A stretch of 64,000 nt of DNA, taken from the NCBI GenBank assembly GCA_902806595.1, contig CADCXC010000013.1:1-64000 (forward strand). The letters run 5' to 3'. Below, piece after piece: positions 15,811-25,286 of the stretch. How positions within the stretch are numbered: the first letter of the stretch is position 1; every line of letters starts with the position of its first letter. The translations under genes and the position numbers were made by a program. The notes under the pieces were generated by a model. The model ran no database searches. It saw only the letters and a list, made by a program, of their open reading frames with translations, and had not been told where the DNA came from. Source of the stretch: Pyrenopolyporus hunteri. Lineage: Eukaryota; Ascomycota; Sordariomycetes; Xylariales; Hypoxylaceae.

Positions 15811-18800
15811 ACCCCCTTTTAATATTAAATATTTTACGGGATAATTTATAATATAATAAATCGAATAATAAAGTAACTACGTTAATTACGAAACAATAAA
15901 ATAAAAATTTCGATTTTTCGAAATTTAATCGAAATAATACGTTTTACCGTTTAAAATAAAACATTATTAATCGATATAATAACGACATTTAAAACGATTT
16001 TATTATACGAAAAAATTTTAAATAAAAATAAATAAAAGATTATTAAAAGGTAAAATAAAAGAAATATTAAATTAAAAATACGGTTATTATTATAGTCGTT
16101 ATTTTACGATTTTAATAATAATTTATATAAATAAATTAAATTTATATAACGTATATTAAATTATCGAATTTTTATTTATATTTTAAATTAAAATTATTTC
16201 TTACATTTTTAAAAGTTTTATTTATTAAATTATACGATAATCGATTATTATTTTCTTTTTTTTAATATTATTTTTTATTAATTAATAAAATTAATTTTAT
16301 TAATAATTTCGTATATATAATTCGAATCGACGGTATAAATATATTTATTATATGTAATTTATAAAATTTATTAATTTTATCGTATATTTTTTAATTTACG
16401 ATTTTTTAATATAAAATTATAAATTTATAATATAAATTAAAAGAAATTATTATAAAAAATTAATAACCGTATATTACCGTTTTTTATTAAAATTATTATT
16501 TAATATTTATTTACCTACGTATAATAAATAATAAAAGTTAAACGCCGATCGTTTAATTATTTATTAAAAGGAAAAAATCGATAAAATAAATTCGATAACG
16601 TTTTAAACTTTTCAAATTTTAAATTTATTTTTTAAAAATATTTTATATCGATCGAATAATTAAACGTTAATTTTATTTTAAAAAAAAACGTTAATTAATA
16701 AATTCGATTTTTTAAACATTTAATAATTATATTTACTTATATTACGATTAATAATTAATTTTTTAAAATAAAAATAAATAATATTTATTATTTATATTAA
16801 TAAAATTAATCCGTTAAAATATCGACTTATATTTTTAATATTAAAATATTTAAAAAAATTATATCGATATACGATATATAAAATCGCGACGTTATATTAA
16901 TGTTATATTTATTTTTATCGACGTTTTATTTATCGATTATTTATAAAATAATAATTTTAATACGTTTTAATTAAATAATTAAATAAATTTAAAACATTAT
17001 AAATCGATAATATATTAATAATTTTTTAATTCGATGTTTAAATTTTAAATTTTTTTTAATATTATTGTAAAATATAATTAAAATAATATAAATTTCGTGT
17101 CGATATAAATAAAAAAAATATTAATTCGAATAAATTATTAATAAAATAAATAATTTTAAAATAAATCTTTTAATATATATTTAATATTATTAATAAAATA
17201 TTATCACTTAAATAAATTATTTAATTAAAATATTTAAATATAAAATTTCATAATATTATACTTTATTAAACCGTTTATTAATTCGAAAAACGATTAATTT
17301 AACGATATTATTTTTTTTATTCGATTTTTTATTTATTAAATATTATATTATTAAATATTAAATTATACGTATATTATTTATCGTTTTTTCGTCGCTTTTT
17401 TTTATAATTAATAATATAATAATAATATCTTTAAAAAAATAATTAATATTTAAATTATACGAAAGTAAGGGGTATAATAATAATATTTTTCGAAAAATAA
17501 TTAATATATATATTTAAATTATATTAAAACGAAAGGAAATATCGTTATTAAAAACGCAAATTATATATTTTTACAAATATATTTAATTAATAAAAGTATT
17601 ATTATTATAAAAATAAATTTCATAAATATAATAAATTATTAATTTAATTTTTATATAAAATAATTAAATTCGAAAAAAAATTAATAATAAAAAAAAGTAA
17701 ATAATAAAAATTATTAATATTTATATTATTTAAATAATAATATAAATAAAATATTCGTTAAAATATTATTTAATAAATTAAATATTTATTTAAATAAATA
17801 ATTTTTCGATAAATATTAAAGTAAATTAAATATTTTTTTATTTTTTCGTTTATAAAAATTATTACTTTTTATTTTTTTACGAGTTTATATATATCGAAGT
17901 TATTATAAGTATTTATTATTATGCGTAATTATTTTTTTATTAAATATTATTTATATTATACGATATTTAAATATATAAATAAATATTCGAAATTTTTAAT
18001 ATTAATAAAATTATTGTAAAATTACTTAACGTTTTATAAAGTAAAATTTTTAACATCGTTTAAAACTTTTAAATCGATGAAGTTAATAATTTTTCGTTTA
18101 AACGATAATCGTATTTTGTGTTAACGAAAAATAATATCGTATTTAATGTTATATTATTATTCGTATAACTCGTATAATATTAACGTTTTATTAACGATTC
18201 GTAACTTTTATTAATTTTTTTTTTATATTAACTTAAAAATGTTATAAATTATAAACTATTTTTTTATAATTAAATTACCCCCCCCCCTTTTCCTCTTATT
18301 TTTATTTTATTATACCTTTTAAAACTATATTTATAATTAATTTAAAATTTTTTTTTAAAAAGCCCGGTAAAATTAAATATTAATTAATAAATATTTAAAT
18401 AATTTTTATTAATTCGATTAAAAAATATAAGTATTTATTAAATTTTATAATCGTATGTAATATTAGTCGAAAATTAACGCGTAATTTTAAATCTTTTAAA
18501 TAATTTAATTTTTTTTTTCGAAAGGTATGTTATTTTATATTAATATTTAATTAATGTTAAAGAATTTACGTAAATAAATATAACTTTAAAAATAAATTAC
18601 GTAGTTATTTTCCTTTAATGTATATATATATATTAATTTTAATTATTAATATTAAACGTTTATTTTTATTTTTATAAAATTTTAATTTTATATATTATAC
18701 TTATCTTTTAATTATTTTTTATAAATTATTAATTTTCGAATATTTTATTATATTCGTTTTTAAAAAATCCTCGAATAAATTAAATCGATAATAAATTATT

Positions 18801-20150
18801 TTAACGTAAAATATTCGTTCTTAAAAATAAAATATCGTTATTTTTAAATAAAATAATAAGTTTATTAACTTCGTAATAATCGAATTAAAAATATTCGATT
18901 TTATTAATAAATGTAAGTTTAATTAAAATTAAATAAAATTTTTTAATTAAAATTTAAAAAAAAAAGGGAATTTTTCTTTAAAATTTATATAATCGACTAT
19001 TTTTTTTATTAACGATAATAACGAACGGTTAAAAATAATTAATGATGTTTTTTTAACCGATTTTATTATTTAAACTTTAATGTAGGTTAAAAAAATCCTC
19101 GTAAATAAAATAATAATAAAAATAATTCGAAATTTAAAAATATATTTAATTTCGTATAACTTTTACTTTTAAAATAATTTATTTATAATGTTTTATTTAT
19201 TAATTTAAATTAAAATAAATTATTATTTTTAATAATTATAATTATAATCGAAGTCGTTATTTTCGAAAATTAAAATTAATATAATTTTAATCGTTAATTA
19301 TTAATTTCGAAAGTAAATTTTTACGTTTTTTAAATTAAATATATTTATTAATAAATTTTAATTATATATATAACGATAATTAATATTATTTTACTACGAA
19401 AATATATTTATATAAATTATAAAATAAATTAAAACTTTTTTTAATATTATATCGTTTTATTTAATTATTTTTACGATGTTTACGTTAAATGTTATTATAA
19501 TTATAATAATAATAAATATTTATTTAAATGTAATATATATTAATTTATTAATATAAAATAATTATTTTAATTATTTATAATAAATAATAAAAAACATATA
19601 TAAATAAACGATATATTTAAAATTATTTTTAATTCGTTTTTAATATTTACATACATCGAAAAATCGTAATTTATTTTAAATTTTATTTTTTAAATAATTA
19701 AAAATATTAAAATTTAATTACTTAATATTATCGATTAAATTAAAAAACTTAAACATTAAAAATTAATCGTAAATATTTAACGTTATATTTATTTAAATTT
19801 ATAAAATTATATTTATAAAATATATATTTTTTATATATTTTTTATATATATTTAATTCGATAATTTAATTAATTATTCGAAGGTTTTCGTATAATAAAAA
19901 AATTATTTTTTATATTATATAAAATTTTAATTTATTAATTTCGTAAAAAATAAAAAAAAAAAAAATATAAATTATAACTCGTAAAAATAAAATTTAATTT
20001 ATATTAAATATATTTAATAAAATAACGAAATTATTGTATACTTCGTTATCGATTATTTAATTTCGTTAAATAATCGTTTAATACTTGTAAAAATTATTTT
20101 TTTTATTTATAAATAAATATTTATAATAATTATATAATTAATACGTATTT

Positions 20151-20412
20151 TATAATAATATAATTTCGTATTAAAATATTTATTATAACGATAATAACGA
20201 TGGATATATTTTTATTAAATATTTCGTTACTTTACGTAATAAATATTTAAAATATAACTTTTAAAAATAATATATTTATCGATTAATACGAAATTAAATC
20301 GTTTATAATTTTTATATATATATAATTTAATTTATTTTATTTATTTCGTACTTTTTATTATACGATTATATAATAATTAATCGATTATTAATTAATAACT
20401 TTTTATTTATTT
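20151..20412 (+). repeat. Copy D of the ~260-bp LTR-like direct repeat
   Basis: It matches copy A nearly base for base apart from C/T and G/A differences (for example tttattataacgataataa against tttatcgtaacgataata). It ends about 200 bp before the composition boundary, so the last recognisable repeat sits at the very edge of the AT-rich block. Confidence 0.75.
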
Positions 20413-20863
20413 AATATATTTAATTATTTTTATTAAAATATCGAAATTAATTTAAAATTAAAATCTATCGTAAATAAATAATTTTAAAATAATTAAATAA
20501 TTTAAAACTATTCGTAATAATATACGTAAATAAATACCCGTTAAAAAAATCCAATTAATTACAATTAACCATATACGGTATGTCGTATTATATGTTAAAT
20601 AGTACGATAAAATAAAAATAAATGGCGGTTTGGCGGTTCTTTAGACTTCGACTAGGGTCCAAATATATCCGGCACCAACATACATAAGATGCTCGACGTA
20701 AATGATAAAGTGGGAGCAGTCATCATTCCATGTTTAACTTACCCACCTACCTGCGTACCTAGGTAGGTATATTTTTATAGTAATGCGAAGCGCTCTTTCT
20801 CCGAGGATCGCAACCCTTCTGCATCGTAGAACCTTTCCGGCGACGAGGATACCGATCGTCAAA

Positions 20864-21736
20864 ATGACTACCAACCCCTCATCGAAAACAGCCGGAATGA
20901 AGCATTTCCAGACCCACGCTTCCGAATACGAGAAGAACGTGGGCGTCACCGCCACTCGCCTTGCCGCCGATGCATTGTCTCATCTGCCGCTGTCAAGTTA
21001 CAATTCATCAAGCCACATCTTAGACTCGGCAGCCGGGCCAGGCACCGTGACCAAGCTCCTCCTTTCGCCCTCCCCGCCATACGTCTCGGTACCCGGGCTG
21101 CCAATTTCGCCGCCGCCGCGAGTGACCGCGATAGACTTAATACCTGCCATGGTGGGGGAGTTCAACGCAAACAAGGCCTCGCTCAACTGGACGACGGCCG
21201 AGGCGTACGTCGAGGACTCGCAAGACCTTTCCCGATTCAAGGATGCCGGATTCGACGCCGTCGTAATGAACCTGTGCATGTTCGCCCTCGGAAATCCCGC
21301 CGGCGCCGCCTCCGAGATGTACCGCGTGCTCAAGCCGGGCGGCTACGCCGTCGTTACTACGTGGAACGTCCGACGGCCAACGGACGTGCTTCAGGGCGCT
21401 CTAGATGCCATCCGGCCGAACAGCGGGCTACGGCCCCTGGACGTGGCCCCGGAGTGGACGACGAAGGAGAAGCCCGCAAGCGTCATGGAAGCGGGGGGGT
21501 TCCCCAGCGACCAGATAGAAGTATTCGCGGCCTCGCCTAACTGGCAATGCGAATCCGAGGATGAAATTGTGAGAAGGTTCAACTCCCCGATGTTTACGAC
21601 GAACATCTTTAAGGGGTGGAGCCAAGAAAAAATTGGCCGTTGGAGCAGCGAGATACGCAAGCAACTGAATGACCGGGAGAAGCAGACGGGAACATTAGAG
21701 ATGACTGCTTGGATTTGCGTGGCCCGGAAGGTTTAA
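20864..21736 (+). CDS. SAM-dependent class I methyltransferase
   Basis: Predicted to transfer a methyl group from S-adenosylmethionine to an unidentified small molecule. The frame is single-exon and open from 20,783. Numbering from there, motif I (ILDSAAGPGT) lies at about residues 79-88, an acidic residue after the second strand (AIDL) at about 116-119, and a post-motif LKPGGYAVVTTWN near 184-198, as in the Methyltransf_11/25 fold. I chose the ATG at 20,864 because its context (gtcaaaATGa) is close to the fungal consensus and the fold starts just after it. The upstream ATG at 20,783 would add 27 Arg-rich residues that resemble a mitochondrial presequence. The gene begins about 240 bp from the RIP block and precedes an acyl-CoA ligase on the same strand. 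The substrate is unknown; family membership is fairly sure. Confidence 0.82.
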   Translation: MTTNPSSKTAGMKHFQTHASEYEKNVGVTATRLAADALSHLPLSSYNSSSHILDSAAGPGTVTKLLLSPSPPYVSVPGLPISPPPRVTAIDLIPAMVGEFNANKASLNWTTAEAYVEDSQDLSRFKDAGFDAVVMNLCMFALGNPAGAASEMYRVLKPGGYAVVTTWNVRRPTDVLQGALDAIRPNSGLRPLDVAPEWTTKEKPASVMEAGGFPSDQIEVFAASPNWQCESEDEIVRRFNSPMFTTNIFKGWSQEKIGRWSSEIRKQLNDREKQTGTLEMTAWICVARKV

Positions 21737-22849
21737 GGGGGGGAGGGCGGATATAGCTCGGTGACGTATCGGGGGTAGGGCGGGGCGGCTATCCCAAGCT
21801 TCTACCAAGGTCATCTTATTCGTTTTCGAATCATGTGGTTCAATAGTAGGGGATGCTCCAAAACGACGTGCGAGGTATGAAGCTATCTCTAGCCTATAGT
21901 AAACGTCTACCGCCCCGAATTAGGCAAATGGTACCCCGGCTTCGATTTGGGGCCAAGGCGGATTTACCAGGGGTACTATATGTAGTTGGCGTCTTCGTCG
22001 TCCGCACCAACGAGGGAGTTGCGAAGTTTACAATCCAGCTTTGGCGGGGCCAATTCACATATATGAATAGTAAAAAAACATACAGCCCACGGCCAATCGC
22101 GGATCGTATTAAATATAAAAAGCAATCTCTTAGGAACGAGCTCGAATCAGGGAAACTCCGGGGTTACCTTGTCTTCTTTTTTAGCGACTCAACTGCCAAC
22201 TCTAACCTACTTGGGTATGGCGTTAGGTATTTGAAGTAAACAGGTACCTTGGGACAGAAACAATAACCAAGTGACTTAAATATACAGGTACCTACTCTAT
22301 TCCGCATGCTACATCCCGGATAGAACTCTAAATGTAATTGACTTTGGGAGTTGCAGTTGCCGTATCGCTTTGGCTTCTTCACATTGGTCCCCAGGTACAA
22401 TACAATACGTAGGTACTTCTACTGTGCAATACTAACCCCGGTAATGGTCTAACGGTTAGCCGTGTAGCCCCGGATAGCGGCTTGGAGTACGGGGCTACGG
22501 GGACCGGGGTCTGTGGGGTGGTCCAGACCCCCCGCATTGTGCCTCCTTCCTGCCACCAGTTGGCGCACGTATTGTACCAATGTATCGGCTACTCGTGTAC
22601 CTGATGTACCTGACGTATAAGTTTATAATCTCCGGGGTCTCATTCTTCCATCGAAGCTCATTGCTACCTATGATATTGTTTACTTACTCTGTCCTGCACT
22701 AGTTTCTTTCTCTTGTATATTTATTTACTAGGTACCTACCTAGCTATACATATATCTTCCCCGTCAGCTATAAGGCGAGGACTCAGGCTACTAAGTACTA
22801 GTTCGAGTTCATTAACGACCTACTAGGGCCCTCCGTAGCATCCTCAGCT
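21737..22849. other. Intergenic region with GC-rich inverted repeats
   Basis: A 128-codon open frame at 21,853-22,239 has no recognisable motif and odd composition, so I do not call it a gene. The stretch holds the structured element at 22,436-22,531 (listed separately) and a copy of the dispersed palindrome at 22,728-22,744 (ctaggtacctacctagc). The last part is presumably the promoter of the acyl-CoA ligase gene. Confidence 0.6.
22436..22531. other. GC-rich multi-hairpin element, tRNA-sized closing stem
   Basis: CCCCGGT at 22,436-22,442 pairs perfectly with ACCGGGG at 22,503-22,509, spanning 74 nt. Inside this are two further perfect inverted repeats: CTAAC-g-GTTAG at 22,449-22,459 and GTAGCCCCG / CGGGGCTAC at 22,464-22,472 and 22,490-22,498. 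A fourth, GGGGTCTG / CAGACCCC, lies at 22,506-22,513 and 22,524-22,531 and competes with the closing stem. TGGTCTAACGG at 22,445 fits a pol III A box, but there is no GGTTCGA-type B box, so it is not a normal tRNA. Its function is unknown. Confidence 0.5.
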
Positions 22850-24987
22850 ATGTCTGGACCGACGTCGCGGTTGAGGAACATCTTCGGCCACCTTGGTTCG
22901 ACACCCACCGCCAAGTCGCCGGCTGGGTTTGACCACACTTATCACATCCACCAACTGTCCCCGACGATATTCTTAGAGAGGGCAGCAGTCATTGAACCGG
23001 ATGCTACGGCCATATACCACGTTACGACTAACAACAAGGTGCTAAGACGGTCTTATTGCGAATTTGCGGATCGTGCCAGGGGATTGGCGTATTATCTCTC
23101 GAAGCATGGCTATAGACGGGTCGGCATATTGGCAACTAACACGCCAGCCTTCCTGGAATCGATATTTGGCGTCATCGCCGCCGGCGGGGTTGTGGTCCCC
23201 GCGAATTACCGGTGCGCCTCCCAAGACCTCACCTGTCTCTGCCGGATCATTTCTAAGATGACGAATGATTATATAGACTTAAACCGGGTGACATCACGTA
23301 TATCTTCGAATTTGCTGAAGTAGATTCCATCATCGTCGATCAGGAATACCTGCCTTTATTAGATGACTTTAAGAAGAGCCACCCTCACGTGCCTCTTATC
23401 GTCGATCTGGTGAGCATAATTACTTGCCCAATTTCCATATCCTGTTATCCTCCCCTACCCCAAAGCTCGTCCTTTAACAAATAAAAAGGATACCGATGCG
23501 ACCGAGGGCGAGCTATGCGGACCTTTCGACGAGGCCGTGCTCGAAGGGCTGAAGTATGACCAAGAACGGGGAGGTAAGGGATGGAGTGGTCTGCACTCCG
23601 AAGTGCACGAGGATGACATGCTAGCCATCCCGTTCACGTCGGGAACCACTTCGAAGCCAAAAGGATGTGTCTATACGCACAGGGGCTCGTATCTCGCGGC
23701 GATATCCAACGTGATAGAATCCGGACTGAACTCTGACCCGGGGAGATGCAAGTATTTATGGACGCTACCGATGTGAGCAAGCTCTAGAAACTGCTGTTTT
23801 TCGTCGCTAACACTCTCCAGGTTCCATGCCATGGGCTGGACGTTTCCGTGAGTTTCCCCTAGAGCCCTCGCCAAACAGGTGTCCCTGTAATAGCTAGATT
23901 TACTCATATCGCGTAGTTGGGCGGTGACCGCTGTAAGAGGCACGCATTATTGCCTCAGAAGGATCGATTACCCGTTGATTTGGCGACTTCTAAAGGAAGA
24001 AGGCATCACTCATTTCAACGCGGCACCGACAGTAAATACGTTGCTCTGCGCTTCCAAAGAGGCGGAAAGGCTACCGCAGCGTGTACGGGTCACCGTGGCC
24101 GCGAGCCCGCCGACGGCACACCTTTTTAAGCAGATGGTACGGGCTAAACGCGCGGTTTATCTTACTACTTCCACTAACACGGCCCCGTAGACCGATCTAA
24201 ACCTACACCCCGTGCACGTGTACGGGATGACCGAGACGTACGGTCCGATAACCAAGGGATATTACAAGCCGGAGTGGGATTCCCTGCCGGACTCTGAGAA
24301 GTACGCAAGGATGGCTCGCCAGGGATACGGGTCCATCACTAGTCTTCCGATCCGCATAATCAAGCCCGATCAGCCGGAGGGTGTCCTCATCGACGTGGCC
24401 AAGGACGGCAAGGAGATTGGCGAGATCATCTTCTACGGAAACCTCTGCTGCAAGGGCTACTATAAGGATGCCGAGGCTACGAAGAAGCTCTTCGCCGGCG
24501 GCGCGCTGCACTCTGGCGATTTGGCCGTCTGGCATCCGGATGGTAGCGCGCAGATCCAGGATCGAGCGAAGGATATCATTATTAGCGGTACGACAGCCGA
24601 CGCTCCCCTTTGATTTCTTCTTTTTCCCTTGAAGAGAAGCACCGATATTTGCAACCCAGAAATACTAACCCTAACGTCACAGGCGGGGAAAATATATCCT
24701 CGGTAGCGCTCGAAGCCATGCTAGTGCAGCACCCGGACGTGCTCGAAGCCGGCGTCGTCGCCGTGCCCGATTCGCACTGGGGAGAGCGGCCCAAGGCGTA
24801 TCTGACAGTGCAGGAGGGCAAGACGCTGCAGCCCCAGGACGTTATCGAGTGGGCCCGCAATCAGAGCACGATCAGCAAATTCATGATCCCGCGCGAGGTC
24901 GAGATCGTCAAGGAACTCCCCAAGACCAGCACGGGGAAGATACAGAAGAATGTCTTGAGAGAGTGGGCGAAGACGGGGAGGAAGTGA
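22850..24987 (+). CDS. AMP-forming acyl-CoA ligase (ANL superfamily)
   Basis: Activates a carboxylic acid as its acyl-adenylate and then forms the CoA thioester. I read seven exons with introns 23,212-23,276, 23,410-23,488, 23,773-23,820, 23,848-23,916, 24,137-24,190 and 24,588-24,682; joined they give 575 residues. The P-loop TSGTTSKPKG is at 215-224, the YGMTETYGP motif at 353-361, HSGDLAVWHPDG near 450, the hinge region DRAKDIIISGGENISS near 465-480, and the catalytic lysine in PKTSTGKIQK near 560. It therefore appears intact even though unspliced frames look broken. The closest type is the plant AAE1-like and fungal medium-chain or aromatic acyl-activating enzymes; the substrate cannot be read. 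The C-terminus is not a PTS1 signal. The acceptor of intron 2 (aaaaag) is unusual, and 23,507 is an in-frame alternative exon start. Confidence 0.9.
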
Positions 24988-25286
24988 ATGATGCCATGAC
25001 TGTAAGAGCGAGTTTTTGGGTAGATTGGCCGGGCTTGGTTACTATAGATTCCCAGTGAGAACGGGAGTAACGCTATATAGGTGCCAGGGTATTGTACCAC
25101 GTTTATAATTCTAAAACCCGTGCCTTCAACACTGGCTTGTTAGCTTCATTGGGAACCGTTGATTTTACCATAGCTAGTGATCTCCAGGGTTATAGAGCTG
25201 TTGGCTCACGAATCTCTATTTTCTCGCCCTCACCTATAACTATACAGGAACGTATTACGAGAACACGCAGAACTTAAAAGCCTCTT

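Larger units (their letters stand above)
12297..20412. mobile_element. Candidate RIP-inactivated LTR retrotransposon (between repeat copies C and D)
   Basis: Two ~260-bp direct repeats enclose about 7.6 kb of AT-rich DNA without open frames, giving a total near 8.1 kb, a usual size for Gypsy- or Copia-type elements. No gag, protease, reverse transcriptase or integrase motif can be read, which is expected after heavy RIP. The strand and superfamily cannot be assigned. The interval may also contain nested insertions; for example, an ~80-bp tandem duplication lies at 15,641-15,810. The call rests on repeat spacing only. Confidence 0.35.
1..20620. repeat. AT-rich RIP-mutated repeat block (decayed transposon / heterochromatin)
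   Basis: The whole stretch is extremely AT-rich; one line I counted (541-600) has 7 G+C in 60, and some others are richer. No open frame of about 60 codons or more is present on either strand. ATG is rare, as expected when CpA is converted to TpA on both strands, because this destroys start codons. Repeated segments inside it differ mainly by C/T and G/A changes. These are the known signs of repeat-induced point mutation in Pezizomycotina, which acts on duplicated DNA such as transposons. Composition returns to ordinary genic values near 20,620. I cannot tell from this window whether the block belongs to a centromere, a subtelomere or an internal AT isochore. I could not identify the original element classes, because no transposase or reverse transcriptase motif survives. 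Confidence 0.93.

Noticed and set aside
1..20620. Mitochondrial DNA insertion as a cause of the AT richness
   Set aside because: No mitochondrial gene motif, tRNA or long open frame is visible, and the repeat pattern with transition-type differences fits RIP better.
21853..22239. 128-codon plus-strand frame after the methyltransferase
   Set aside because: No motif, unusual residue composition and no splice partners; it is probably a chance frame in intergenic DNA.
22436..22509. tRNA gene
   Set aside because: The 74-nt span and 7-bp closing stem fit, and an A box is present, but no T-arm or B box and no normal anticodon arm can be formed.
22850..24987. Acyl-CoA ligase as a broken pseudogene
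   Set aside because: Apparent stops and frame changes disappear with six introns that have consistent phases; all ANL motifs are present.
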